64,000 nucleotides of DNA from RYN-133 sp963785425. GTDB lineage: Bacteria; Actinomycetota; Actinomycetes; Mycobacteriales; Jatrophihabitantaceae. Shown here piece after piece: positions 41,805 through 51,277 of the stretch. The position numbers were made by a program, and so were the translations under genes. The notes beneath the pieces are model-generated. The model was not told the origin of the DNA and ran no database searches. It was given only the letters and a program-made list of their open reading frames with translations. Position 1 is the first letter of the stretch. Every line of letters begins with the position of its first letter. Location: the NCBI GenBank assembly GCA_963785425.1, contig CAWAVG010000012.1, forward strand, positions 1-64,000, written 5' to 3'.

Positions 41805-42594
41805 GCGGGCGCGGCCTCGCCGGCGGCGCGGCTACCGCGTGCCCGGCCAGCACCGGCTCGACGACCGGTTCGCGGCGCGCGGCTCGCCTGTCCAGGACAC
41901 GCTGGACGCGGCGGCGTCCCCAGCCGATGATCGGGTCGGCGATCCGTTCCGAGTAGGGCATCACCCACGGGATCACGATCAGCACCAGCACCCCGGCGAG
42001 CCACCCGCCGAGCACGTCGCTGACCCAGTGGGTGTCGAGGTAAACCGTCGACAGCCCGACGGTGACCGAGACGAGTACCGCCATCGCGATCACCGCCCGT
42101 TGGTAGGACACCGCGAGCATCGCGATCAGTCCGTAGAGCACGACGGCGTTCGACACGTGCCCGGACGGGAAGATGTCGCCGCCCTCGAACACGGCGTGCA
42201 CCTTCGGTGTGGCGTGCGGTCCGAGCCGCCCGGTCGCGACCTTCACCACGCCGACGCTGAGGTTCAGCACGATGAGCGCGGTCACGAGCATGATCAGCGG
42301 CCGGACCGAGCGCGACTTCCACGCCCGCCACAGGAACCATGGCAACGCGACGACGGTCGCCGGGGCCCGCTGGCCGAGCATCACGTAGGTGTGCAGCGGG
42401 TAGAACCAGCCCGGGTAGTGCTGCACGAGGTCGAGGTGGAAGACGTCCTTGTCGATCGTCAGGAACGGCGACCAGCGCACCACGCCGAGGATCAGGATGA
42501 GGTAGGCGAACAGCACCAGGGCGAACAGCGCGGCCCGGGGCGAGACGTGGATCGGCGGCCGGCGCACTCGAAGCGCTCTCGTCGACTGATCCAC
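41791..42594 (-). CDS. PAP2-family membrane phosphatase
   Basis: 267 residues from GTG 42594, with about six membrane segments. The three phosphatase motifs are KVATGRLGPH (KxxxxRxxP type, here ending Pro-His), DIFPSGHVSNAV (PSGH) and VYLDTHWVSDVLGG (SRxxxxxHxxxD type), giving the His pair and Asp of the active site. It dephosphorylates a lipid phosphate such as undecaprenyl diphosphate or phosphatidic acid outside the membrane. The tail is basic and Pro-rich. Confidence 0.88.
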   Translation of the reverse strand: MDQSTRALRVRRPPIHVSPRAALFALVLFAYLILILGVVRWSPFLTIDKDVFHLDLVQHYPGWFYPLHTYVMLGQRAPATVVALPWFLWRAWKSRSVRPLIMLVTALIVLNLSVGVVKVATGRLGPHATPKVHAVFEGGDIFPSGHVSNAVVLYGLIAMLAVSYQRAVIAMAVLVSVTVGLSTVYLDTHWVSDVLGGWLAGVLVLIVIPWVMPYSERIADPIIGWGRRRVQRVLDRRAARREPVVEPVLAGHAVAAPPARPRPLTRT

Positions 42595-42716
42595 AACTAC
42601 CTTCTTGACATATTTACCTGTGAATTACCTACCCCAGTTTGGCGGGGTCACAAACGCGGTTCCCGGCGGGGCGGGATTCCGTTCGGCTGGGTGTGACCAA
42701 CGCCTCACGGCGCTGG

Positions 42717-44825
42717 TCAGGCAAGCGCCTCGGGACCGCCTGTCAACAGGGCCGTGAACTGCGCTTCGTCGAGCACCGGCACGCCCAGCTGCTCGGCCTT
42801 GTCGGCCTTCGCCCCGGCGTTCTCGCCGACGACCACGTAGTCGGTCTTCTTGGAGACCGAGCCGGCTGCCTTGCCGCCGCGGCTCAGGATCGCCTCCTTC
42901 GCGCCGTCGCGCGAGTAGTCCTGCAGCGATCCGGTGACGACGACCGTCAGTCCGGCGAGGGTTTTCGGCACGGACTCGTCGGTGTCGTCGGCCATCCGGA
43001 CGCCCGCCTGTGCCCACTTGTCGATGATCGCGACATGCCAGCCCTCGGCGAACCATTCGGTGACGGCCTCGGCGATGACCGGCCCCACACCCTCGGCCGC
43101 CGCGAGCTGCTCGGTCGACGCGGCGCGAATGGCCGGGATCGACCCGAACTCGGCGGCGAGCGCACGCGCCGCGGTGGGGCCGACGTGACGGATGGACAGC
43201 GCGACGAGCACTCGCCACAGGGGCTGGAGCTTCGCCTGCTCGAGGTTGGCGAGCAGCTTCACGCCGTTGGCCGACAAGGTGCGCCCGTCATGCACCTGCT
43301 CGGGTGGATCGGCCTTCTTCGCGGCACGGGTGAACAGCGGGGCGTGCGCGAGTCGCTCGGCGTCGAGGTCGAACAGGTCGCCCTCGTCGGTGATCACGCC
43401 GGCGTCGAAGAGCGCGGCGACGCCTTCGTAACCGAGTGCCTCGATGTCGAACGCGCCGCGCGAGGCGAGTGAGGCAACGCGCTCTCGGACCTGCGCCGGG
43501 CACGAGCGCGTGTTCGGGCAGCGGATGTCCTTGTCGCCCTCGCGCTCGGGCTTCAGCGCGGTGTCGCACGACGGGCAGTGCGTGGGCATCACGAACTTCT
43601 GCTCGGTTCCGTCGCGCAGGGCGACAACGGGGCCGACGATCTCGGGAATCACGTCGCCGGCCTTGCGCAGGACGACGGTGTCGCCGATGAGCACGCCCTT
43701 TCGCTCGACCTCCCACTGGTTGTGCAGCGTCGCGCGCTCGACCGTGCTGCCGGCGACCTTCACCGGTTCCATGATTCCGAACGGCGTCACGCGTCCCGTG
43801 CGTCCGACCGCGACGGCGATCCGCAGCAGCTTGGTGTTGACCTCTTCGGGCGGGTACTTGAAGGCGATGGCCCAGCGCGGTGCGCGGCTGGTCGAGCCGA
43901 GCCGGCGCTGCAGCGCGAGGTCGTCGACCTTGACCACGACGCCGTCGATCTCGTGCTCGACATCGTGGCGGTGTTCGCCGTAGTAGTCGATGAAGTGCTG
44001 CACCCCGGTGAGGTCGTCGACGACCTTGGCACGCTCGGACGTGGGGAGCCCCCACTTGTCGAGCAAGGCATACCACTCGGACTGCGCCCCGACCTGACGC
44101 GCGTCGAAGGCACCGCCCTCGACCTTGCCGACGCCGTGCACGACCATGCGCAGTCGACGTGACGCGGTGACGCGGGGATCCTTCTGGCGCAGCGAGCCGG
44201 CCGCGGTGTTGCGCGGGTTCGCGTACGGCACCTTGCCGGCCTCGACCAGCGCCGCGTTGAGCGCTTCGAAATCCTCGACCGGGAAGTACACCTCACCCCG
44301 CACCTCGAGCACGTGCGGCAGGTCGTCACCGGTCAGACGATCAGGGATGTTGGCGATCGTTCGCACATTGGGCGTGACGTCCTCACCGGTGCGTCCGTCG
44401 CCGCGCGTCGCGCCCCGGGTCAGACGCCCGTCGGTGTAGACGAGGCTCACCGCGAGGCCGTCGACCTTCAGCTCGCACAGATAGGCGGGCACGGTACCGG
44501 CGTCGCGTTCGACGCGATGTGCCCAGGCGGTGATCTCGTCGGCCGCGAACGCGTTGTCGAGGCTGAGCATGCGCTCGAGGTGGTCGACCGCGGTGAACTG
44601 GGTTGAGTAGGTGCCGCCGACACGTTGGGTCGGCGACGACGGCGTACGCAGGTCGGGGTACTGCTCCTCGAGTTCTTCGAGGCGCCGCATGCGTTTGTCG
44701 TAGTCGGTGTCGCTCGCGGTCGGCCGGTCGAGCACGTAGTAGCGGTACTGGTCCTCGTCGATCTCTTCGGACAGCCGCGCGTGTTCCTCGCGGGCGTCCT
44801 GGGTGGCTGACTGCGGCTCGCTCAC
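42717..44825 (-). CDS. ligA: NAD-dependent DNA ligase
   Basis: 702 residues from GTG 44825, full length. Order: N-terminal Ia domain (HARLSEEIDEDQYRYYVLDR), adenylation domain with catalytic Lys in CELKVDGLAVSLVYTDGRLT, OB fold, Cys4 zinc finger (CPSCDT, then CPNTRSC), helix-hairpin-helix repeats, BRCT domain (LAGLTVVVTGSLQDYSRDGA through TDYVVVGENAGAKADKA). Seals nicks in replication and repair using NAD+. Intact; an essential gene in bacteria. Starts 39 bases from the divergent Pr6Pr gene. Confidence 0.97.
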   Translation of the reverse strand: MSEPQSATQDAREEHARLSEEIDEDQYRYYVLDRPTASDTDYDKRMRRLEELEEQYPDLRTPSSPTQRVGGTYSTQFTAVDHLERMLSLDNAFAADEITAWAHRVERDAGTVPAYLCELKVDGLAVSLVYTDGRLTRGATRGDGRTGEDVTPNVRTIANIPDRLTGDDLPHVLEVRGEVYFPVEDFEALNAALVEAGKVPYANPRNTAAGSLRQKDPRVTASRRLRMVVHGVGKVEGGAFDARQVGAQSEWYALLDKWGLPTSERAKVVDDLTGVQHFIDYYGEHRHDVEHEIDGVVVKVDDLALQRRLGSTSRAPRWAIAFKYPPEEVNTKLLRIAVAVGRTGRVTPFGIMEPVKVAGSTVERATLHNQWEVERKGVLIGDTVVLRKAGDVIPEIVGPVVALRDGTEQKFVMPTHCPSCDTALKPEREGDKDIRCPNTRSCPAQVRERVASLASRGAFDIEALGYEGVAALFDAGVITDEGDLFDLDAERLAHAPLFTRAAKKADPPEQVHDGRTLSANGVKLLANLEQAKLQPLWRVLVALSIRHVGPTAARALAAEFGSIPAIRAASTEQLAAAEGVGPVIAEAVTEWFAEGWHVAIIDKWAQAGVRMADDTDESVPKTLAGLTVVVTGSLQDYSRDGAKEAILSRGGKAAGSVSKKTDYVVVGENAGAKADKAEQLGVPVLDEAQFTALLTGGPEALA

Positions 44826-44864
44826 GGTCCGAATCTAACGGCTGGGTACGACTAGGCTGCGGGC

Positions 44865-45578
44865 ATGATCGCCCGGGGGTGGCATGCGATCGTCGCCCTG
44901 CTGGTCGTCGTGGCCGTGGTCGTGCAGGTCGTCATCGCCGTCCGCGTACCGGGAACCCCGCACGCCGTGACACCCGGTCTGCTGCGTGGCTCGTCCACCG
45001 CGGGACGGGTCGTTCGCGTGCTCAGCTTCTTCACGATCCAGAGCAATCTGCTCTGCGGCTTCGTGTCGGTGCAGCTCGCCGTCGACCCGTCACGGGACGG
45101 GCGCGGCCGGCGGGCGCTGCGCCTCGCCGCGCTGTTCGGCATCACGGTCACCGGGATCGTCTATTCGACCGTGCTCGCGCGTATCCACGAACCGGACGGT
45201 GCCGCCGAGACGTTCGTCAACGACGTCGTCCACTACGTCGTGCCGGTGATGATGGTGCTGGGCTGGTTGCTGTTCGGACCGCGTCCGCGCATCGACCGCG
45301 CGACGGTGCTCGGTTCGGCGGTCTTTCCTGTCGCCTGGATGGGCTACACAATGATGCGCGGAGCGATCTGGGGCTGGTACCCGTACCCGTTCCTCGACGT
45401 GACGACGCACGGCTATGCGCGAGTGGCGGTCAATGCCGTGCTGGTGCTCGTCGTGCTCGCCGTCGTGGCCGGGGTGTTCGCGCTGGGCGACGCATTGTTG
45501 CCGCCGCGGCCTCAGGACGCGTCGTCGCGCAGTGCGGAACCGACGTCTCGCAGCAGCGAGAACACCCGGCGCGCGTAG
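44865..45578 (+). CDS. Pr6Pr-family membrane protein
   Basis: 237 residues with six membrane segments. It has LSFFTIQSNLLCGFVSVQLA near residue 60, VYSTVLARIHEPDGAAETFV and the WGWYPYPFLDVTTHGY motif, which I associate with the Pr6Pr (FAR-17a/AIG1-like) family of actinobacteria. Function unknown; eukaryotic relatives are lipid hydrolases with a buried Thr and His, and suitable residues are present here. The tail overlaps the convergent MetE-like gene by 67 bases. Confidence 0.8.
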   Translation: MIARGWHAIVALLVVVAVVVQVVIAVRVPGTPHAVTPGLLRGSSTAGRVVRVLSFFTIQSNLLCGFVSVQLAVDPSRDGRGRRALRLAALFGITVTGIVYSTVLARIHEPDGAAETFVNDVVHYVVPVMMVLGWLLFGPRPRIDRATVLGSAVFPVAWMGYTMMRGAIWGWYPYPFLDVTTHGYARVAVNAVLVLVVLAVVAGVFALGDALLPPRPQDASSRSAEPTSRSSENTRRA

Positions 45579-46510
45579 CCCTCGCTCGCGCCGGCCAGTC
45601 CGCATGCAGGCGTGACCACGAGCGAGCCTGCCGCGGCTTCGGGCGCGAAGCCGAGCGCGGACCAGAGCCGGCGCACGACGTCGCGCGCGCCGTCGAGCGA
45701 GACCGCTGCGTCGGTCGCGGGCAGCACGCCGAGCCACAGCGAGGTCCCGGCGTCGATCGCCTCGCCCAGCGCGTCGTAGTCCGCCGGACGCAGCAGCGTC
45801 GCGTCGACCGAAACCGCGTCGGCACCCGCGTCACGAAACAGCCGCACGGGGACGTCGGGCGCGCAGCAGTGCACCACCCGGCCGCCGTCGCCGGCGACCG
45901 AGAGCACGTCACGCAGGGTCTGCTCGACGACGGTCGCCTCGACGGCGCGCACGGTGCCGTAGCCGGACGGGGTCGGCACCCGCGCGCCGAGCACCGCCGG
46001 CACCGACGGCTCGTCGAGCTGCAGCACCAGCCGCGCGTTCGGCACGCGTCGCTGCACCTGCGCCAGATGTTCGCGTAGCCCCTCGGCGAGCGATTCGGCC
46101 AGGTCGCGGGTGGCGCCGTGGTCGCTGACGACCTTGTGCCCGGACGGAAGCTCGAGGTCCGCGGCCAGCGTCCACGGGCCGCAGGCCTGCAGTTTGAGCG
46201 CCCCGGCGTAGCCGTCCGCGGCTGCTTCCAGGGCGTCGAGATCGCGTGCGAGCAGATCGCGTGCGCGGCGCACGTCACGCCCGTCGTGAGCCGCCAGCCG
46301 CCAGCCGGACGGCACGATCTCCACGGGCAACGCGATCAGCAGTGACGCCGTGCGTCCGATCATCTCCGCGCCGGCGCCGCGCTGCGGGAGTTCGGGCAGG
46401 TGCGGCAGGTCGGGCAGTTCGCCGAACACCAGCCGCGCCGCCTCGACCGGGTCGTCGCCGGGCAGCGAGCCGACGCCGGTGGCCGCGCCGGGCGGCCAGC
46501 GGAAGGTCAT
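45512..46510 (-). CDS. Cobalamin-independent methionine synthase-like protein
   Basis: 332 residues, one TIM barrel of the MetE C-terminal/UROD type. It begins WPPGAATGVGSLPGDDPVEA and has LQACGPWTLAADLELPSG, LQLDEPSVPAVLGARVPTPS, RVVHCCAPDVPVRLFRDAGA and the end LVVTPACGLAGASEGYA. The zinc ligands expected in MetE (His-x-Cys, Glu, Cys) have partial counterparts: the HCC and TPACG positions. It lacks the N-terminal MetE half, so it probably handles a different methyl donor. ATG 46510 overlaps mnmA (ATGA); between mnmA and ligA as in mycobacteria. Confidence 0.85.
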   Translation of the reverse strand: MTFRWPPGAATGVGSLPGDDPVEAARLVFGELPDLPHLPELPQRGAGAEMIGRTASLLIALPVEIVPSGWRLAAHDGRDVRRARDLLARDLDALEAAADGYAGALKLQACGPWTLAADLELPSGHKVVSDHGATRDLAESLAEGLREHLAQVQRRVPNARLVLQLDEPSVPAVLGARVPTPSGYGTVRAVEATVVEQTLRDVLSVAGDGGRVVHCCAPDVPVRLFRDAGADAVSVDATLLRPADYDALGEAIDAGTSLWLGVLPATDAAVSLDGARDVVRRLWSALGFAPEAAAGSLVVTPACGLAGASEGYARRVFSLLRDVGSALRDDAS

Positions 46511-47586
46511 GCCGTGACGGCCGTACGGCGGGCCGCCGTGATCGTGGCCGAGCCGAGCACGCGGTCGCCCGCGTACATGACGAGGGCCTGGCCCGCGGCA
46601 ACCCCGCGCTGCGGCACGTCCAGGTGCACGACGACACCGTCGGTCTCGACCTCGACGTGAGCGCTGCCCACCATGCCGTGCGCTCGAACCTGCACCGAGC
46701 AGTCGAAATCGGGCCGCGGCACACCGTTCGTCCAGACCGGGCGGGCGGCGCTGATCTCGTCGACGTCGAGCAGCACGCCGCGGCCGACGGTGACGCGGTT
46801 TGCCACCGGCTCGATCGAGAGCACGTAGCGCGGTTCGCCGTCAGCGGTGGCCCGGTCGAGATGCAGGCCGCGACGCTGACCGACCGTGAACGCGAACGCG
46901 CCCCGGTGGCTGCCCACGACCGAGCCGGACTCGGCATCGACGATCTCGCCGTCGCTCTCGCCGAGCTTGCGCTGGAGGAAGCCACGGGTGTCGCCGTCGG
47001 CGATGAAGCAGATGTCGTGCGAATCGGGCTTGGCAGCGACCGCGAGCCCGCGCTCGGCGGCTTCGGCCCGCACACCCGCCTTGGTGGTGTCACCGAGGGG
47101 GAAGATCGCGCGGGCCAGCTGGTCAGGAGTCAGCACGGCCAGCACGTACGACTGGTCCTTGGCGTTGTCGACCGAGCGTCGCAGCACCCCGGAGTCGAGG
47201 CGCGCGTGGTGACCGGTGACGACGGCGTCGAAACCGAGCGCCACCGCCCGGTCGAGCACGGCCGAAAATTTGATCTTCTCGTTGCAGCGCAGGCACGGGT
47301 TGGGCGTGTGTCCGGCGGCGTACTCGGCCACGAAGTCGTCGATCACGTCGGCGCGGAAGCGCTCGGCGAGATCCCAGACGTAGAACGGGATGCCGAGCAC
47401 GTCGGCCGCGCGACGCGCGTCGTTGGCGTCCTCGAGGGTGCAGCAGCCGCGCGCGCCGTGACGCAGCGTCGCCGGATTCTGCGCGAGGGCGAGGTGCACG
47501 CCGGTGACCTCGTGACCGGCGTCGACGGCGCGCGCGGCGGCGACCGCCGAATCGACGCCGCCGCTCATCGCGGCGATCACCCTCAT
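46507..47586 (-). CDS. mnmA: tRNA 2-thiouridylase
   Basis: 359 residues from ATG 47586. ATP-dependent: puts sulfur on U34 of tRNA-Lys, tRNA-Glu and tRNA-Gln. PP-loop IAAMSGGVDSAVAAARAVD, catalytic Cys in TPNPCLRCNEKIKF and PDSHDICFIADGDTRGFLQR, with C-terminal beta barrels. It takes sulfur from the cysteine desulfurase encoded just upstream, which it overlaps by four bases. The longer open frame to 48438 is a shadow of that gene. Confidence 0.96.
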   Translation of the reverse strand: MRVIAAMSGGVDSAVAAARAVDAGHEVTGVHLALAQNPATLRHGARGCCTLEDANDARRAADVLGIPFYVWDLAERFRADVIDDFVAEYAAGHTPNPCLRCNEKIKFSAVLDRAVALGFDAVVTGHHARLDSGVLRRSVDNAKDQSYVLAVLTPDQLARAIFPLGDTTKAGVRAEAAERGLAVAAKPDSHDICFIADGDTRGFLQRKLGESDGEIVDAESGSVVGSHRGAFAFTVGQRRGLHLDRATADGEPRYVLSIEPVANRVTVGRGVLLDVDEISAARPVWTNGVPRPDFDCSVQVRAHGMVGSAHVEVETDGVVVHLDVPQRGVAAGQALVMYAGDRVLGSATITAARRTAVTA

Positions 47587-48761
47587 GACGTCACCATCGA
47601 GGTGAGGCCGGCACGCCGGGCGCGCTCGACCGCGGGGCCGATCGCGTCGACGGCTGCGGCCACGTCGTCGGGCGTGGACGTGTGTCCGAGCGAGAACCGC
47701 AACGAGCCGCGAGCGGTGGCCTCGTCCGTGCCCATCGCGGTGAGGACGTGCGACGGCTGCGAGACGCCGGCGGCGCAGGCCGACCCGGTCGAGCACTCGA
47801 TCCCGCGCGCATCGAGCAGCATGAGCAGCGAGTCGCCCTCGCACCCGGGGAAGCTGAAGTGAGCGATGCCGGGCAGGTGATGAGTGGGATGGCCGTTGAC
47901 CACGACGTCGGGCACGACCTCGGTGACGCCGGCGACGAGGTCGTCGCGCAAACCGGCGAGCAGGGCTGATTTCGCGTCCCGGCGCTCGACGGCCGCGACG
48001 GTGGCCGTTGCCAGCCCGACGGAGCCGGCGACGTCGAGCGTCCCGGACCGCACGTCGCGCTCCTGCCCGCCGCCGTGCAGCAGCGGCACGCACGAGACGT
48101 CGCGGCGCAGCAAGAGCGCGCCGGCCCCCACCGGACCGCCCAGCTTGTGACCGGTCATGGTCAGCGCGTCCACGCCCGAGGCGGCGAAGTCGACCGCCAG
48201 GTTCCCGATCGCCTGCACGGCGTCGGTGTGGAAGGGCACGCCGTGCTCGCGCGCGATCGCGGCGAGTTCGGCGATGGGCTGCACGGTGCCCACTTCGTTG
48301 TTGGCCCACATCACGCTGACGACCGCTGCCGAGCCGGGATCGGCCGCGAGCACGTCGGCGAGCACGTGGGGATGCACCGTTCCGGTGGCATCGACGGGCA
48401 GGATCACCAGCTCCGCATCCTGCGCCGTCGCCAGCCACTCGGCGGCGTCGAGGATCGCGTGGTGCTCGACCGCGCTGACGAGCACGCGGGTGCGCCGGGG
48501 GTCTGCGGCGTGACGCGCCCAGAAGATCCCCTTGAGGGCCAGGTTGTCGGCCTCGGTGCCGCCGGCGGTGAAGATCACCTCGGACGGGCGGGCGCCGAGG
48601 GCACCGGCGAGCTGCTCGCGCGACTCCTCGATGCTGCGGCGCGCGCGCCGGCCGGCACCGTGCAGCGACGAGGGGTTGCCGAGATCGGCCATGGCGTCGG
48701 CGACCGCGGTGACGGCCTCCGGCAGCATCGGCGTCGTCGCTGCATGGTCGAGGTACGGCAT
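47583..48761 (-). CDS. iscS: Cysteine desulfurase (IscS/NifS family)
   Basis: 392 residues from ATG 48761. PLP enzyme that frees sulfur from Cys as a persulfide. The start MPYLDHAATTPMLPEAVTA is typical; PLP-binding Lys is in MTGHKLGGPVGAGALLL, His in VEHHAILDAAEWL, and the active-site Cys in IECSTGSACAAGVSQPSHV. It overlaps mnmA, so it feeds tRNA thiolation and perhaps Fe-S assembly. The symbol follows the mycobacterial name for this locus. Confidence 0.94.
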   Translation of the reverse strand: MPYLDHAATTPMLPEAVTAVADAMADLGNPSSLHGAGRRARRSIEESREQLAGALGARPSEVIFTAGGTEADNLALKGIFWARHAADPRRTRVLVSAVEHHAILDAAEWLATAQDAELVILPVDATGTVHPHVLADVLAADPGSAAVVSVMWANNEVGTVQPIAELAAIAREHGVPFHTDAVQAIGNLAVDFAASGVDALTMTGHKLGGPVGAGALLLRRDVSCVPLLHGGGQERDVRSGTLDVAGSVGLATATVAAVERRDAKSALLAGLRDDLVAGVTEVVPDVVVNGHPTHHLPGIAHFSFPGCEGDSLLMLLDARGIECSTGSACAAGVSQPSHVLTAMGTDEATARGSLRFSLGHTSTPDDVAAAVDAIGPAVERARRAGLTSMVTS

Positions 48762-48785
48762 CCCGGCCAGCTTACGGGCGGGCGG

Positions 48786-49647
48786 TCAGATCAGCGGGCG
48801 CACCTCAGCGCCGGCGAACCGCGCGAACGCGACCGGCTCCTCGTCGGCCGTCGGTTGCAGCACGACGGTGTCCGCCCCGGCGGCCGCCCAGCGGCGCACG
48901 GCGGCGGCGACCGCCTCGGCGTCGCCGTACGCGCCGGCGTCGAGGTCGGGGTCATGGCCCCACTGCTGCATCTCGTCCCGGAAGCGCTGCTCGCCGTCGG
49001 CGCCCGGCGTGGTCACCAAGGGCGCGGTGATGCGGCATCGTCCGGGCCGCTCGCCCCGGGCCTCGTCGACGACGGCACGGGCGGCGACGAGGTCGTCGAT
49101 CGAATTGCCGCCGGTCATGATGAGGCCGTCGCCGATCTCGCCTGCGAGCGCGACGGTCTTCGGCCCGACCGCCCCGACATGCAGGGCGGGTTTGGACGCG
49201 GGCGGCCAGCCGAGCTTCACCTCACGCAACCGCACGTAGTCGCCCTCGGTGGTGACGAGCTCGCCGGCGAGCAGCCCCTGTACCGCGGTGACGTACTCGC
49301 GCAGCAGGGTCATCGGTGAGGCCGCCCTGGCGCCGACCTGTGCCATCCATTCGAGTACGCCGTGCCCGACGCCGACATGTACCCGGTCACCGAACATGCG
49401 GACCAGTGAGGCGATCTCCATCGCGACCAGGGCGGGATTGCGCAGCGGCACCGGCAGGATGCCGATGCCGAGCGTGCAGGCGCTCGGTCCAGGCCAGGGC
49501 AGCGGCGGCGCTGGCGATGCCGCCTTCCTCGAAGCAGTCCTCCCACAGCCACAGCTCGTCGACGCCCGAGGCATCAGCCGCCTCGGCTACGGCGCGCAGT
49601 TCCTCCGGTGCTCGTTGCGGGCGGAAGGTGATGCCGAGACCGGTCAT
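48786..49647 (-). pseudogene. F420-type LLM oxidoreductase, one frameshift
   Basis: From ATG 49647: MTGLGITFRPQRAPEELRAV, ASGVDELWLWEDCFEEGGIA, AALAWTERL; then one extra base (near 49480) and TLGIGILPVPLRNPALVAME, MFGDRVHVGVGHGVLEWMAQ, LHVGAVGPKTVALAGEIGDG, to the end. It is a TIM-barrel flavin (F420) oxidoreductase of about 286 residues once joined. Its start overlaps the end of the MFS gene (49644-49647), so the two form an operon. If the indel is real, the product is truncated. Confidence 0.82.
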
Positions 49648-51059
49648 TCCCGCAACGTACTGGCCCGTCCCGACACCGCGACGCCGGTCAACGCGACTGC
49701 GAGCATCAACGCGTCGAGGGTGATGAAGGCGGTGGTGTAGCCCATCGTGCCGGCGGCGGCAGCAGCGACCAGCACGCCCGCGATGCCGGCGGTGAACGCA
49801 CCGGCGGTGGTGTCGGTGAGCTGCAGGCCCGCGGAGTCGCGGCCGCGGTCGGCGTCGTTGGTGTGGTCGAGCAGCAACACGCTGGCCGTCGTCAGCGCGA
49901 GCCCGGCGCCCAGGCCGGCGAACGCCCAGCCCGGGTAGGACAGCCACCAGGGACCGGCCGGCAACGCCGTGATCGCGACAGCCACGATCGCCACGCAAAG
50001 GCTCGCGAAGCCGGTGCGCAGGTAGTGCAGGCGGCGGCGCTCGTGCTCCGCGGGCGTCTCGCCCGGATGGTCGCGTCCCTGCCACCACGCGCCGAACGAC
50101 CAGGCGAAACCGGACACCGCCAGCGGCAGCCCGGCCTCGGTCGGATTCAGACCGTGCTGCTGGCTGAGCATGAGCGGGACGACCGACTCGGTGCCGAAGA
50201 ACGCTCCGGCGATGATGCCGCGCAACGCGATGTCGGAGCCCACGCCCGGCCGCATGCCGAACGTGCCGGGCGGCACGAGCCCTCGCAGCCCGACAACCGC
50301 GAGTGCCACGCCGCCGAGCGCGACGACCAGCGTGACGGGCGAGGCGTGCTGGCCGGCGGCCTCGAAGGTCGCGATGCCGATGGCGACGACGAGCGCCAGC
50401 AGCAGCCGCCGCGGGCCGGCGGCAGGCTCGTCGGTGTCGCCGGCTCCGTGGAAGGTGCGCAGCACCGGGACGATCAGCGCGCCGCCGATGAGCACGAACG
50501 GCACGAGCCCGAGGAAGACCAGCCGCCAGCTCAGGTGCTGCGTCAGCACGCCCGACAACAACGGCCCGAGCAACGACGGGAGCAGCCACGCACTGGACGT
50601 CGCGACGAACACCTTCGGACGCAGGTGCTCGGGGTAGGTGACACCGATCAGCACGTACGTGGACGTGATGAGCAGTCCGCCGCCGATGCCCTGCACCGCG
50701 CGACCGGCGATGAACTGCACCATCGTGGTGGCGGTGCCGGACACCACGAGTCCGATGACGAAAAGGATCATGCCGCCGTACAGGCCGGGTCGCGGGCCGC
50801 GAGCATCGCTGAGCTGGCCCGCGGCGACCATCCCGACGACATTGGCGACGAGGAAAGCCGTGAACGCCCACCCGAACGCGCTCAGACCGTGCAGCTCGCG
50901 CGCCGCGGTCGGCAGGGCCGGGGTGACCGCCATCGCCTCGAAGGCGATCATCGAGATCAGGACGAGCAGTCCGAGGGTGGTGGCGCGCAGCCGTCCCGAG
51001 AAGATCGTCGCTGTCGGATCGACATCGACGGTGATGTTCTCGGGAGTAGCGGCAACCAT
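49644..51059 (-). CDS. MFS exporter (14-segment type)
   Basis: 471 residues from ATG 51059 (GTG 51086 would add nine residues; neither has a strong ribosome site). It has LVLISMIAFEAMAVTPALPT, the motif A loop QLSDARGPRPGLYGG, and AGRAVQGIGGGLLITSTYVL. It resembles multidrug exporters with 14 segments; a cytoplasmic stretch (GETPAEHERRRLHYLRTG) is mid-protein. Coupled to the F420-type oxidoreductase gene. Substrate unknown. Confidence 0.85.
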   Translation of the reverse strand: MVAATPENITVDVDPTATIFSGRLRATTLGLLVLISMIAFEAMAVTPALPTAARELHGLSAFGWAFTAFLVANVVGMVAAGQLSDARGPRPGLYGGMILFVIGLVVSGTATTMVQFIAGRAVQGIGGGLLITSTYVLIGVTYPEHLRPKVFVATSSAWLLPSLLGPLLSGVLTQHLSWRLVFLGLVPFVLIGGALIVPVLRTFHGAGDTDEPAAGPRRLLLALVVAIGIATFEAAGQHASPVTLVVALGGVALAVVGLRGLVPPGTFGMRPGVGSDIALRGIIAGAFFGTESVVPLMLSQQHGLNPTEAGLPLAVSGFAWSFGAWWQGRDHPGETPAEHERRRLHYLRTGFASLCVAIVAVAITALPAGPWWLSYPGWAFAGLGAGLALTTASVLLLDHTNDADRGRDSAGLQLTDTTAGAFTAGIAGVLVAAAAAGTMGYTTAFITLDALMLAVALTGVAVSGRASTLRE

Positions 51060-51144
51060 ACGTCCATCATCAGAGCTCAAGCCCACTTGATATCAAACCG
51101 GGCCGACGCCGTATCACCGCGCCGGCTCGACGCTCATCCTGGGT

Positions 51145-51270
51145 ATGCAACTCATCGCCGTCGTGCTGATGATGGGATCCGCGTTCGTGCTGGCGGCTGA
51201 GAGCGTCCGGCGCGCGATCGGCAGGATGCTGTCCCGCGACCTCGACCGCGCGCCGTCGTCCGTACGCTGA
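51145..51270 (+). CDS. 41-residue membrane peptide
   Basis: ATG 51145 opens MQLIAVVLMMGSAFVLAAES and then VRRAIGRMLSRDLDR to a TGA at 51270. One hydrophobic span and a basic amphipathic tail. It fills the gap between the MFS start (51059) and the etfA stop (51278). No family recognised; the regular hydrophobic-then-basic order supports a real small protein, the lack of a strong ribosome site argues against. Confidence 0.45.
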   Translation: MQLIAVVLMMGSAFVLAAESVRRAIGRMLSRDLDRAPSSVR

Positions 51271-51277
51271 GCCTCGC

